Part shown: piece after piece, positions 8,340 to 17,046 of the stretch
Position numbering within the stretch: the first letter of the stretch is position 1
Layout: every line of letters begins with the position of its first letter
Assembly: GCF_006542425.1 (NCBI RefSeq)
Contig: NZ_VFID01000016.1
Coordinates: 240,292-304,291, forward strand
Length of the DNA stretch: 64,000 nucleotides
Source: Pseudoxanthomonas sp. z9
Lineage (GTDB): Bacteria > Pseudomonadota > Gammaproteobacteria > Xanthomonadales > Xanthomonadaceae
Direction: 5' to 3'
Translations under genes and position numbers: made by a program
Notes under the pieces: generated by a model
What the model was told of the DNA's origin: nothing
The model's input: only the letters and a program-made list of their open reading frames with translations
Databases searched by the model: none

Positions 8340-10868
8340 ATGTCCCTGACCGAATACCGTCGCAAGCGCAGCTTCGACAAGACCCGCGAACCCGAGCCGG
8401 GCAAGGCCCTGCCGCGGGGCAGGCGGTCGATCTTCGTCGTCCAGTTGCACCACGCCAGTCGCCGGCACTACGACTTCCGGCTGCAGGTGGGCGATGCGCT
8501 GAAGAGCTGGGCCGTGCCCAAGGGGCCCAGCTACGACCCCAAGGTCAAGCGCATGGCGGTCGAGGTGGAGGATCACCCGGTGGACTACGCCACGTTCGAG
8601 GGCGAAATCCCCAGGGGCGAATATGGCGGCGGCCACGTGGCGCAGTTCGACCACGGCGTGTGGGCCAGCGAGGGCGACCCGGAGGCCCAACTCGCCAAAG
8701 GGCATCTGCGCTTCGAACTGTTCGGCAGGAAGTTGCGTGGTGGCTGGCACCTGGTCCGATCCGGCAAGCCCGCAAAACAGCCGCAGTGGCTGTTGTTCAA
8801 GGACGATGACGAATACGCCGGCAAGTTGGAGGCCGACGATCTGTTGGGCGATGTCACCCCGCCGCCGCCGGCCGACGCCAGGCGGGCCGGAACCGGCAAA
8901 CGGGCCAAGCAGGGCAAGACCGCGGTCAAGGCTCCCCGCAAGCGCCGTGCGCGGGATTGGGCAAAGCGGGCCGGCAAGCTGCCCGGGGCCCGGAAAGGCA
9001 AAGTCCCGGATGGACCGTTCCAGGCGCAGCTGGCGCGCCTGGGCGACGCGCCGCCGCAGGGTGAGCAGTGGCTGCACGAAATCAAATGGGACGGTTATCG
9101 AATCCTGGTGACCATCGCCGACGGCGAGGTCCGCCTGTGGTCGCGCAACGCGCTGGAATGGACCGGCAAGGTGCCGGAGGTGGCCGATGCCCTGGGCGAA
9201 CTGGGCCTGACGTCGGCCGCGCTCGACGGCGAACTGATTGCCGGCGGCGGCACCAAGCAGGATTTCAATCTCCTGCAGGCCACCTTGTCCGGCGAGAAAC
9301 AGGGCGCGCTGTCGCTGGTCCTGTTCGATCTGCTGCACATCGATGGCGTGGATATTTCCGAAGCGCCGCTCAAGGCGCGCAAGGCGCTGCTGGAGGACGT
9401 GCTGGGCAACCCGCCCACGCACCTGGCCTACAGTTCCCACGTGGAGGGCAACGGCGAGGACGCTTACGCCATGGCGGGCCAGCAGCATTTCGAGGGCATC
9501 ATCTCCAAGCGCGGAGATCGCGGTTACCACCCGGGACGAAGCGATGATTGGCGCAAGACCAAGCAACTGGCGTCGGACGAATTCGCCGTGGTGGGCTGGA
9601 CCCCGCCCAAGGGCGCCCGGAGCGGTTTCGGCTCGCTGCTGTTGGCCAGGCCGGACGCCGAGCATGGCTGGCGCTACGCCGGACGGGTAGGGACCGGCTT
9701 CAGCGACGAAATGCTGCGGGAAGTAGCCAAGGGCATCGGCGAGGCCGGAGGCGCCAGGCCCACGGTCTTCGTTCCCGAGAACGACACTGATCTGCGCAAG
9801 GCCCGGTGGTTCAAGCCGCGCTTCGTGGTGGAGGTTTTCTATCGCGGCACCGGCGGCAGCAGCCTGCTGCGGCAAGCCTCGCTCAAGGCGGTGAGACCGG
9901 ACAAGGATGTGGCGGACCTGTCCGACAGCGATCGCGGTACGACGACACCGTCGCCGGCCAGGCGCAAGGGCGCCGGCACTGCCCGTTCTGCGAAAAAGGC
10001 GCGGGAAGCGCCGGAATTGAGCAGCCCGACCAAGGTGCTCTATCCGGACATCCACGCCACCAAACAGGACGTGGCCGATTACTACCAGCGGGTGATGGAC
10101 TTCCTGCTTCCCGAAATCGCGGGGCGTCCGCTATCCATCATCCGTTGTCCCAGCGGCACGGAAAAACCCTGCTTTTTCCAGAAACACCACACCCCCGGGA
10201 TGGAACTGGTGTCCTTTGTCCGGCTGAAGGAGGAGGCCGGGAACAACGCCGACTACCTGGTGGTGAACGACGCGGCGGGCGTCATGGAACTGGTCCAGTT
10301 CAATGCGCTGGAATTCCATCCCTGGGGCGCGCAAGCCGACAACCCGGACCTGGCCAACCGGGTGGTGTTCGATCTGGATCCCGGCCCCGGCGTGGCCTGG
10401 CCGGACGTGGTGACCGCCGCCCGGCATGTGCGCAAGTTGCTGGAAAGCGTCGGCCTGGAATCCTTCGTCCGGACCTCGGGAGGCAAGGGCCTGCACGTGG
10501 TGGTGCCGCTCAAGCCCGGGTGCGACTGGGATCTGGTGAAGCCGTTCGCGCATGCCTTCGCCGAAGGCATGGCCAAGGTCGATCCGCTGAAGTACGTGTC
10601 GACCTCCAGCAAGCGCTTCCGCAACAACAAGATCTTCGTGGACTATCTCCGCAACGGCCGGGGTGCGACCAGCGTCGCCTCCTTTTCCCTGCGCGCCCGG
10701 CCAGGTGCGCCGGTGGCGATGCCGTTGCGCTGGGAAGAACTGGGCAAGATAAAAAGCAGCGCCGCGTTCGACATCGCCTCGGCGGTGGCGCGCATCTCCC
10801 GTCTCAGGAAGCACCCCTGGGCCGGAATCGATCGTGTGAAGCAGGACTTGTCGAGGTGGTCTCAATGA
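8340..10868 (+). CDS. ligD: DNA ligase D (phosphoesterase-ligase-polymerase)
   Basis: This 842-residue enzyme has all three LigD modules in the Pseudomonas order. The 3'-phosphoesterase is N-terminal (about 10-165: VVQLHHASRRHYDFRLQVG, EGEIPRGEYGGG). The ATP-dependent ligase is in the middle (about 215-520), with adenylated lysine K249 in EIKWDGYRI and DGELIAGGG downstream. The primase-polymerase is C-terminal (about 560-840) with metal aspartates D678/D680 in FDLDPGPGVAWPDV. In the family it repairs double-strand breaks by non-homologous end joining with Ku; no ku gene is in this window. A basic Lys/Ala linker (about 175-215) joins the first two domains, and another lies near 545-565. Confidence 0.95.
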   Translation: MSLTEYRRKRSFDKTREPEPGKALPRGRRSIFVVQLHHASRRHYDFRLQVGDALKSWAVPKGPSYDPKVKRMAVEVEDHPVDYATFEGEIPRGEYGGGHVAQFDHGVWASEGDPEAQLAKGHLRFELFGRKLRGGWHLVRSGKPAKQPQWLLFKDDDEYAGKLEADDLLGDVTPPPPADARRAGTGKRAKQGKTAVKAPRKRRARDWAKRAGKLPGARKGKVPDGPFQAQLARLGDAPPQGEQWLHEIKWDGYRILVTIADGEVRLWSRNALEWTGKVPEVADALGELGLTSAALDGELIAGGGTKQDFNLLQATLSGEKQGALSLVLFDLLHIDGVDISEAPLKARKALLEDVLGNPPTHLAYSSHVEGNGEDAYAMAGQQHFEGIISKRGDRGYHPGRSDDWRKTKQLASDEFAVVGWTPPKGARSGFGSLLLARPDAEHGWRYAGRVGTGFSDEMLREVAKGIGEAGGARPTVFVPENDTDLRKARWFKPRFVVEVFYRGTGGSSLLRQASLKAVRPDKDVADLSDSDRGTTTPSPARRKGAGTARSAKKAREAPELSSPTKVLYPDIHATKQDVADYYQRVMDFLLPEIAGRPLSIIRCPSGTEKPCFFQKHHTPGMELVSFVRLKEEAGNNADYLVVNDAAGVMELVQFNALEFHPWGAQADNPDLANRVVFDLDPGPGVAWPDVVTAARHVRKLLESVGLESFVRTSGGKGLHVVVPLKPGCDWDLVKPFAHAFAEGMAKVDPLKYVSTSSKRFRNNKIFVDYLRNGRGATSVASFSLRARPGAPVAMPLRWEELGKIKSSAAFDIASAVARISRLRKHPWAGIDRVKQDLSRWSQ

Positions 10869-11281
10869 ATGCGCAGGACATCCTCCAGGAGAACACTCCC
10901 CCCATCGCCCCGGAACTGTTGAACTTCGGCATCGGCATCTACCAGGCCGCGCTCAACGGAGACCTGCAGACCGAACATGAAGTCGAGGCAGGCGGTGAGC
11001 TTGCCCAATTGGGAATCCAGGCCCTCCAGAAGGAAATAGAGGGGCATGGGCTTTCGCAGGAGCAGCAGATATCGCTGATGTTCCGTGTTCTTGCATTCAC
11101 CGAATTGCTGGAGCACGCCGTCAGGGATGAGAGGGCCAGCCTCGATGTCGTCCAGGCGGGCGGGGGTTTCGAGATTACCGATCGTTTCCTCGATGCCGCC
11201 TCGAAGGCCCGCCTGATCGCCAAGGAGGATGGAACCTTTGGTTATGACTTCGAGAACGTGGTGAAGCTGTTGCTGCATTGA
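10865..11281 (+). CDS. Unrecognised protein translationally coupled to ligD
   Basis: The start codon overlaps the ligD stop in an ATGA arrangement (10865-10868), so translation is probably coupled. The product has 138 acidic residues, no signal peptide and no membrane segment, and is predicted mostly helical (GELAQLGIQALQKEIEGHGL, SLMFRVLAFTELLEHAV). It ends with DFENVVKLLLH. I cannot assign a family. Coupling to ligD suggests a role in, or regulation of, end joining, but that is inference from position only. Confidence 0.72.
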   Translation: MNAQDILQENTPPIAPELLNFGIGIYQAALNGDLQTEHEVEAGGELAQLGIQALQKEIEGHGLSQEQQISLMFRVLAFTELLEHAVRDERASLDVVQAGGGFEITDRFLDAASKARLIAKEDGTFGYDFENVVKLLLH

Positions 11282-11360
11282 GGCCGGGCCGAAGCGATGC
11301 CTTGCGGCTTCGCGAGGCGGTTGATGGCACAATGACCGGCATTCCCTTGTGGATTCACTC

Positions 11361-11477
11361 ATGGACGCCGATTCGTTCGTTCAACGGCTGGAGCCGGAGC
11401 TTGCCGCCCTGAAGCGGCTGTTGGAGCGCATGGACGGTGATTTGTTCATGGAAATCGTGTCGCGGGGGCGATCATGA
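11361..11477 (+). CDS. Possible 38-residue protein overlapping the next gene
   Basis: ATG at 11361 opens a 38-codon frame (MDADSFVQRLEPELAALKRL...) predicted to form one amphipathic helix. It ends in a TGA that overlaps the ATG of the secreted protein at 11474 (ATGA). The overlap is what a coupled leader or small partner protein would look like. There is no strong ribosome site, and it could be a remnant of a longer gene. Confidence 0.4.
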   Translation: MDADSFVQRLEPELAALKRLLERMDGDLFMEIVSRGRS

Positions 11478-11911
11478 GAGCTGCGCGAACCTTGTTCTTT
11501 CTTGTCTGCATGTTGGTGGTGCCCCATTTGCATGCGGCGGATATGGCGGGAGCGGAAGCATCGCCTCATGCAGAAGCGATTCGCCTTGTCATGCAACATC
11601 GGGCGGACGAGGTCAGGAAGATGGATGAGGCGGATCAATGGTGGCATGACACGGAAGAGCGGACCTGGTCGGCCAAACGTCCTTTCGCGCCTGGCATTGT
11701 CGACAGTACACACCTCTTCATTGTCACGTATGCCATCGGTGGTCATGTGGTGGGCACGTGGAGGGTGGATACCCGAATCGCCGAAGTCGTGGGCGGTCGC
11801 GTCCGGAACGAGGCGTGGCGGGAAATTCCCGCCACGCCGGAACAACGTTGGTATCCGCAAGCTCAAACACGCTTGCGCAGGGGCAACAACATGGGAACCC
11901 TGCGCTGGTAG
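11474..11911 (+). CDS. Secreted protein of unknown function
   Basis: The 145-residue protein has a signal peptide (TLFFLVCMLVVPHLHAA, cleavage near residue 22) and a mature part with an aromatic, charged middle (DQWWHDTEERTWSAKRPF) and a beta-rich region (LFIVTYAIGGHVVGTWRV). I recognise no family. The last 49 bases overlap, tail to tail, the end of the methyltransferase on the other strand (11863-12597). That is unusual and suggests either a recent rearrangement or a read-through stop. Confidence 0.55.
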   Translation: MRAARTLFFLVCMLVVPHLHAADMAGAEASPHAEAIRLVMQHRADEVRKMDEADQWWHDTEERTWSAKRPFAPGIVDSTHLFIVTYAIGGHVVGTWRVDTRIAEVVGGRVRNEAWREIPATPEQRWYPQAQTRLRRGNNMGTLRW

Positions 11912-12597
11912 TCGCGATAGGCATCGCCGTGGACGGCCACCAGATCGCGTTCCTCCAGGAACCTGACCGCCACCACGATGTAGCCGGTGACCACGACCGC
12001 GAACAGCAGGTGTCCCAGGCTCATGGCGGGGGTGGCCCAGAACGCGATCAGGAACCCCAGCATCAGCGGATGGCGCACGATCCGGTACATGGCACGGAGG
12101 ACGAAGGGCTCGTCCTTCGGCGAACGCCGCCGCGCATGCAGCCACACCTGCCGCAGACCGAACAATTCGAAGTGATTGATCGCGAACGAACTGGTCAGCA
12201 CCAGCAGCCAGCCCAGCAGGGATACGGCCCATAGCAGGCCGCTTGCCAGGCCGTTGTCCACCTGCCAGATCACCTGCGGCAGGGGACGCCACTGCCAGAA
12301 CAGCAGCGCCAGCACCCCGCTGCTCACCAGCACGAAGGTGCTGCGTTCAATCGATTGCGGCACGAAGCGTGTCCACCACCGCTTGAACGCGGGCCGTGCC
12401 ATGCCGCTGTGCTGGACGGCGAACAGGGCCAGCAGGGCAATATCGATCATCAGCGCGGCCACCTGGGGCGTGGCCACCCCATTGTCGATGTGCTTCGGCA
12501 CGCCCATGCCGGCGACAAAGGCGATGGCGTACAGGAACGTCACCAGGAATGCCGCGTAGCAGACGCCGCCGTACAACACGGCCAGTGAACGGGACAT
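11863..12597 (-). CDS. mddA: Integral-membrane S-methyltransferase, MddA/isoprenylcysteine methyltransferase-like
   Basis: The 244-residue protein has about six membrane helices. The family signature lies in the C-terminal third: INHFELFGLRQVWLH, then YRIVRHPLMLGF (the SAM-binding R-H-P segment), and FLEERDLVAVHGDAYRDYQ (conserved E-E and Y-x2-Y). This pattern and length match methanethiol S-methyltransferase MddA, which makes dimethyl sulfide, and more distantly NnrU/ICMT proteins. An AGGAGG site precedes the ATG at 12597. It follows the DUF4242 gene by 13 bases on the same strand and is probably its operon partner. The substrate assignment rests on my recall of the family pattern. Confidence 0.75.
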   Translation of the reverse strand: MSRSLAVLYGGVCYAAFLVTFLYAIAFVAGMGVPKHIDNGVATPQVAALMIDIALLALFAVQHSGMARPAFKRWWTRFVPQSIERSTFVLVSSGVLALLFWQWRPLPQVIWQVDNGLASGLLWAVSLLGWLLVLTSSFAINHFELFGLRQVWLHARRRSPKDEPFVLRAMYRIVRHPLMLGFLIAFWATPAMSLGHLLFAVVVTGYIVVAVRFLEERDLVAVHGDAYRDYQRRVPMLLPLRKRV

Positions 12598-12610
12598 GGT
12601 CGGCGTCCTC

Positions 12611-12883
12611 CTAGCGGTAGAAGTAAGGGGCCAGGACGTTCACCTGGGTGATGCGTTCCAGCGGCAGGTGGTTGTCGCCCGCGGCCCGGCGGATGGCCTC
12701 GGGATCCGGACCGTCGTAGATGCAGAAGGTCTTGCTCTTGTCGGCACTCACGTAGGAGTGCACCCAGGTCACGCCTTCCTTGGCGTTGGTGGCGACCACG
12801 CCCAGGCAGGCGCTGGCGCCCGCCTCGGTCATGGGAATGTTGAGGCCGGTGGGGAAGTTGCGTTCGATGACATAACGGGGCAT
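12611..12883 (-). CDS. DUF4242 protein, cytosolic copy
   Basis: This 90-residue protein is a single DUF4242 domain: YVIERNFPTGLNIP at the start, FCIYDGPDPEAIRRAAGDNH in the middle, and ITQVNVLAPYFYR at the end. The family has a ferredoxin-like alpha/beta fold; one Streptomyces member has been reported to bind nickel, but metal binding here is not shown by sequence. It has no signal peptide, unlike its upstream paralogue (12948-13322), from which 64 bases separate it. A GGAGAAAC ribosome site is present. The next gene is the methyltransferase. Confidence 0.78.
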   Translation of the reverse strand: MPRYVIERNFPTGLNIPMTEAGASACLGVVATNAKEGVTWVHSYVSADKSKTFCIYDGPDPEAIRRAAGDNHLPLERITQVNVLAPYFYR

Positions 12884-12947
12884 GGGAGTTTCTCCGGAAA
12901 GAGGAAGGCGAAGGGCGCGCGACCATGCGGCCGCGCACCCGACGGAT

Positions 12948-13322
12948 TCAGCGGGCTTCGAGGGTGACGGGCACTTCGGTGATGGTGTCGACGGGCAGGT
13001 GGTTGGCCTGCGCCGCCTGGCGGATGGCGGCTTCGGTCGGGCCTTCGTAGATGCAGAAGGTCTTGGTCTTGTCGCCATTGGCGAAGGACATCAGCCACTT
13101 CACGCCGAACTTGGCGTTGGTCTGGTTGACCTTGGCCTTGGTGGCGGCATCCAGGCCGTCGAGCGCGCCCTGGGGGAAGGAACGCTGGATGAGGTAGCGG
13201 TGGTTGGCGCTGGCCGCGCCGCTTTTGGCACTGGTGGCGTTCGCCACCGCGAAGCCGGTCAGGGCCAGGGCGCACAGGGCCGTGACGGCCAATGCGCGCA
13301 GGGGATTGAGGGAGGTTTTCAT
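12948..13322 (-). CDS. DUF4242 protein with signal peptide
   Basis: The 124-residue protein begins with an export signal (LRALAVTALCALALTGFAVA, cleavage near residue 29). A DUF4242 domain follows: YLIQRSFPQGALDGL, TKTFCIYEGPTEAAIRQAA, LPVDTITEVPVTLEAR. It is a paralogue of the next gene and shares the KTFCIY-G core. The exported and cytosolic copies in tandem suggest the same ligand handled on both sides of the membrane, which is inference. The large LuxR-type regulator ends 105 bases upstream on the same strand. Confidence 0.78.
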   Translation of the reverse strand: MKTSLNPLRALAVTALCALALTGFAVANATSAKSGAASANHRYLIQRSFPQGALDGLDAATKAKVNQTNAKFGVKWLMSFANGDKTKTFCIYEGPTEAAIRQAAQANHLPVDTITEVPVTLEAR

Positions 13323-13427
13323 GGCGGGATTCCGTAAGGGACACAGCGGATTGCTGTGCTGAAAAGGTTACGGAGCCGCTTTCCGCGCCGCGTCGGCGAG
13401 GCTGCCCAGATTGCGCGGGGCGATTGC

Positions 13428-16013
13428 CTATTTTCTGGCGCGGATGCCCATCGCCAGCGCGGCCGCCACGGCCTCGGTGCGGGTGCCGACGCCCAGCTTG
13501 GCGAATGCGGCGGCGACGTGGTGGTCCACCGTGCGTACGGAACGCGACAGGCGCTGTGCGATCTGGGCGTTGCGCAGGCCGCCGCACAGCAGTTGCAGGA
13601 CTTCGACTTCGCGCGAGGTCAGGGCGCAGGGATTGGCCTGGGTGGAAGCACGCTGTCCGCGCGGGACGCCACGCACGCCGGCCTCGCGCAATACGCGGCG
13701 CAGGCGCGCCACCATGGGGCTTGCACCAAGCTCTTCGAAAATGGCCAGCGCGGCGCGCCGGGCTGCTTCGTCCCCCTCGGCCAGGGCGCGCGCCTGCTCG
13801 TAAGGACAGCCGAGGTCCCGCCACGCCTCGGCAGCCTCGCGCCACTGGCCGGTGCGTTGCAGGGTGAAGGCGGGCGTATGCGTGGAAGTCTCGCCCGGAT
13901 GGCCGCCTGGATTCCGGTAGTACGAAATTTCGTCCATCAGCCCATGGTGGTAGCGCGATCGGGCGTGGGTCGACACCAGTGCGGCCATGGCGGCGGTGGC
14001 GCCCGGCTCATCGCCCTGCAGCCAGGCCGCTTCGACCCGCGCGGCCACCACCGGCGCGATGCGGAGGAAGGATTGCATGGGCAACGCCAGTTGCAGCGCT
14101 TCCTCCAGCACCGGCAGGGCATCCGGATCGCCACGGCGCACACGCACGTGCCCCAGCACCGTGAGCACGATGACGCGGCTGATGGGGGCGAGGTTGGGCG
14201 CGCGCAGCAACTGCGCCGCCTGGCTGGCGGCGGTTTCCCACTGGCCGGCGGCGAACCGGGCGCTGGCCTGCATCGCCGCCAGATAGCCCGCCCATGCGTC
14301 CAGATCGCGTGCTTCGCAGTAGGCCAGGCCGTGATCGAGCCAGTCCTGCGCGGCGGGCAGGCGCTTGCGCATGACGGCGTCGTACGCCAGGTTCACATAG
14401 GCGCGCGCGGCGTGTTCCTCGAAACCGTGCTCCAGCGAGGTCCGCAGGCTCTGCTCCAGGGTGATGGCACCGGCATCATCGTCGCCGTCGAGCTGCGCCG
14501 TGCCGATGTTGTTCAGCGCATGCGCCTCGATTTCCCTGTCGCCGAGCTCGCGCGCCAATTGCAGCGCACGTTGGCCCCACTGGATGGCGTCGCCATTCTC
14601 GCCCTGCAACATGTGCAGCTGCGCGCGATTGCTGTAGGCCATCGCCCGTTCGCGACCCGCCGGCGGGTCGCCCAGCAGTTGGATGGCTTCGTCCGCATAG
14701 GCCTGCGCGGGCGCGGTCTGGCCGTTGTACCAGCTCAGGCGTGAGAGCCAGCGGGTGGCATCACCCTGCCGGAGGGTTTCACCCAGGTCGCGCCAGAGGT
14801 CGCGTGCCGCGCCGCGCGTGGCCAGGGCTTCGCCAATCTGTTCGGTCAGGTAGCACTCGTAGGAGAGCCGCTCCAGCAGGATGGCCCGGATCGCATCCGG
14901 CTGCAGGTCGGCGAATGCCAATGCGGTGCGGAAATGCGCGGCGGCTTCGCGATGGGCACCGCTGCGCTGTGCCTCTTCGGCGGCGGCCGGCGCCAGGCGC
15001 AGCACCGCTTCCGTGTCGCGGGCGCGGGCGGCATGATGCACCTGCCACGCCAGTGGCGCACGGTGCGCGGGCACGCCCTCCAGCGCCGCCAGCACGCGTG
15101 CGTGCAACCGCTGTGCACGTGGGCCGGACAGCGAGTTTTCAATCGCCACGCGTGCCAGTTCATGCCGGTAGGCGAAGGCTTCGCCATGGGCGACCAGCAG
15201 TCCGGTATCCAGGCATTCCTCGATCGTATCGACCGCCGGCGCGAGTACCGCCTCCAGCAACCAGCCCTGGATGTGCCGCGGCACGATCGCCGCCAGTTGC
15301 GCCAGTTCCTGTGCGGCGGGGCCGAGCCGGGCGAAACGCGCCAGCACCAGGTCCTCCACGCCGTGCGGCACGGTTTCGGTGCCCCGGCGCAGCATTTCGC
15401 TGACAAAGAAGGGATTGCCCTGGGTGACTTCGTACAGCCCCTCGTGCGAATGCAACGAACCCCGGGCCATGGCTTCCACGGCCGGCGCGGTCAGGCGGGG
15501 CACCTGCATGCGGGTGACGGATACCCGGGGCAGATCGCCCATCAACCGGCGCAAGGGATGCTGCGCCGACACTTCATCGTCGCGGTAGGTCACCACCAGC
15601 AGGCAAGGCACCTGCTCCAGGCGCCTGCCCAGGAAACGGAGCAAATCCAGTGTCGCCTCGTCCGCCCAGTGCGCATCCTCGACCACGAAAAGCGTGGGCG
15701 CCGCCCGGAGCTCGGACAGGACGACGCTGAAGAGCTGCATGCGCTCCAACTGGTCGACACGGGCGCCGAAAGAGACCGGGTTGTTGCGGATGATGTCGTG
15801 CAGGGGGGCGAGCGGATGCGGCGTTTGCAGTGCATCGCAGGCGCCCCACCAGAGGTTCATGGCGTCCCGCCGCTGGCGCAGGGCGGTCACCAGGCTGGTC
15901 TTGCCAATGCCCGCCTCGCCGCCGATGAGCACGACGCTGCCGGCGCCGCCCTGCGCTTTCTGGAGCAAGTCCGCCAGGGCATCGAGCTGCGATTCGCGTT
16001 CGAACAGGTTCAT
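13428..16013 (-). CDS. Large ATPase-type LuxR-family transcriptional regulator
   Basis: The 861-residue protein has an N-terminal AAA/STAND ATPase with Walker A GGEAGIGKTS (G31-S40) and Walker B LFVVEDAHWADEATLDLL (about 113-130). A long tetratricopeptide-like helical middle (about 330-740) follows, then a C-terminal LuxR helix-turn-helix (about 790-855: LTSREVEVLQLLCGGLRNAQ, then RLSRSVRTVDHHV). This is the MalT/LAL architecture, in which ligand and ATP binding drive oligomerisation and DNA binding. No ligand is apparent. It is immediately upstream of the DUF4242-DUF4242-mddA operon on the same strand and is the obvious candidate regulator of it. Confidence 0.88.
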   Translation of the reverse strand: MNLFERESQLDALADLLQKAQGGAGSVVLIGGEAGIGKTSLVTALRQRRDAMNLWWGACDALQTPHPLAPLHDIIRNNPVSFGARVDQLERMQLFSVVLSELRAAPTLFVVEDAHWADEATLDLLRFLGRRLEQVPCLLVVTYRDDEVSAQHPLRRLMGDLPRVSVTRMQVPRLTAPAVEAMARGSLHSHEGLYEVTQGNPFFVSEMLRRGTETVPHGVEDLVLARFARLGPAAQELAQLAAIVPRHIQGWLLEAVLAPAVDTIEECLDTGLLVAHGEAFAYRHELARVAIENSLSGPRAQRLHARVLAALEGVPAHRAPLAWQVHHAARARDTEAVLRLAPAAAEEAQRSGAHREAAAHFRTALAFADLQPDAIRAILLERLSYECYLTEQIGEALATRGAARDLWRDLGETLRQGDATRWLSRLSWYNGQTAPAQAYADEAIQLLGDPPAGRERAMAYSNRAQLHMLQGENGDAIQWGQRALQLARELGDREIEAHALNNIGTAQLDGDDDAGAITLEQSLRTSLEHGFEEHAARAYVNLAYDAVMRKRLPAAQDWLDHGLAYCEARDLDAWAGYLAAMQASARFAAGQWETAASQAAQLLRAPNLAPISRVIVLTVLGHVRVRRGDPDALPVLEEALQLALPMQSFLRIAPVVAARVEAAWLQGDEPGATAAMAALVSTHARSRYHHGLMDEISYYRNPGGHPGETSTHTPAFTLQRTGQWREAAEAWRDLGCPYEQARALAEGDEAARRAALAIFEELGASPMVARLRRVLREAGVRGVPRGQRASTQANPCALTSREVEVLQLLCGGLRNAQIAQRLSRSVRTVDHHVAAAFAKLGVGTRTEAVAAALAMGIRARK

Positions 16014-16329
16014 CGGGGGCGGCGGGGACTGTCCGGACAGGGGCCCCGGACTCGTCCTGTCAACGGAATGCAGGCATCGGGCAGGCCAGGGCAGACCGCT
16101 ATCGCGGGCACACCGGCTTGTTGGCCGGACCCGGCACGCCTAGGATCCAGCGTCCCAACGGGATGCCCCATCCTCCGGATGGCTGCCGACCATTCGAGTG
16201 CCCGGGCCAAGAATCCGATGGCCGGCAAGTTGGGGGCCAAGGCCGTGACTGCCGAACTGCTCCAGCTCTTGAACCCGGTGCACGCCCAGCGCCTGTGTGC
16301 CGACCTGCCGACCGAACAGGAGAGAACAA
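16014..16329. other. Intergenic region, 316 bases, upstream of the LuxR gene and the HIT gene
   Basis: The region lies between divergent genes and must hold their promoters. A plus-strand open stretch from ATG 16217 reads into the HIT gene area in a different frame, but it lacks a ribosome site and I do not call it. I see no repeat or RNA gene. Confidence 0.4.
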
Positions 16330-16842
16330 TTGATCGAACTTCCCATAAGAGATCCCTGCGACATTTGCGAGACGGCGGGCCGCGAAGACCGGTGGGCGGT
16401 CATCGATGAAAGCGAACACACGCTCACCCTGATCAATCCCTGGCAGTTCGAGATCGGCCAGTGCTGCGTGGTCACGCGTCGGCATGTCGCCACGCTGCTC
16501 GATCTTTCGCCCCGGGAATGCGAGGAGATCATGGGCTCGGCCAAGCGGGTCGCCGAGGCGCTCGTCAACGCCTACCAGCCTCTCGGAATACTGACGTTCC
16601 AGAACAACGGGGTCTACAGCGGGCAGGAAACGCCGCACTTCCATTTCCATGTCGTGCCCCGGCAGAAGGGCAGCGATTGGGGCATCGGCCCGCCACAGCT
16701 CGCGACCTTCGATGGCGCCGGACGCCAAAGGGGGACAAGCCACGACCCCAGCGGAGATGCGCAACGTCTGGCCAGGGTGCGGGTTTCCGCTGGGCAACTG
16801 GCCGAAACGGCGGCCCTGATCCGGTCCAGTCTGCCAAAGTAA
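16330..16842 (+). CDS. HIT-family nucleotide hydrolase/transferase
   Basis: I choose the TTG at 16330, six bases after AGGAGA (16318-16323), giving 170 residues; a GTG at 16297 in the same frame is the alternative. The histidine-triad motif HFHFHVVP is intact (around residue 98-105), and FQNNGVYSGQETPH precedes it as in HIT proteins. CDICETA near the start could be part of a metal site. The family cleaves nucleoside phosphoramidates or dinucleoside polyphosphates. The substrate is not evident, and the C-terminal extension (about 120-170) is charged. Confidence 0.82.
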   Translation: MIELPIRDPCDICETAGREDRWAVIDESEHTLTLINPWQFEIGQCCVVTRRHVATLLDLSPRECEEIMGSAKRVAEALVNAYQPLGILTFQNNGVYSGQETPHFHFHVVPRQKGSDWGIGPPQLATFDGAGRQRGTSHDPSGDAQRLARVRVSAGQLAETAALIRSSLPK

Positions 16843-17046
16843 CCAGTTGGTTTTTTGCGGGCAGCTGATCTGTCCGGGAACACACAGGCGGAAGCCGCGA
16901 GGAAATCGGAAGTGCCACTTTTGCGTCTATTTGCTCGCTTGGCTGAGCGGCTATATCGGATGGGCCGGGACCGGCATCCCATCAGGTGTTCCGTAGATGT
17001 ACGAATAACCCGATTCCGGGTATGCGCAACCAGGTAGTCAATAGTC

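Noticed and set aside
16217..16409. Plus-strand frame reading into the HIT gene
   Set aside because: It lacks a ribosome site and overlaps the HIT start in another frame.
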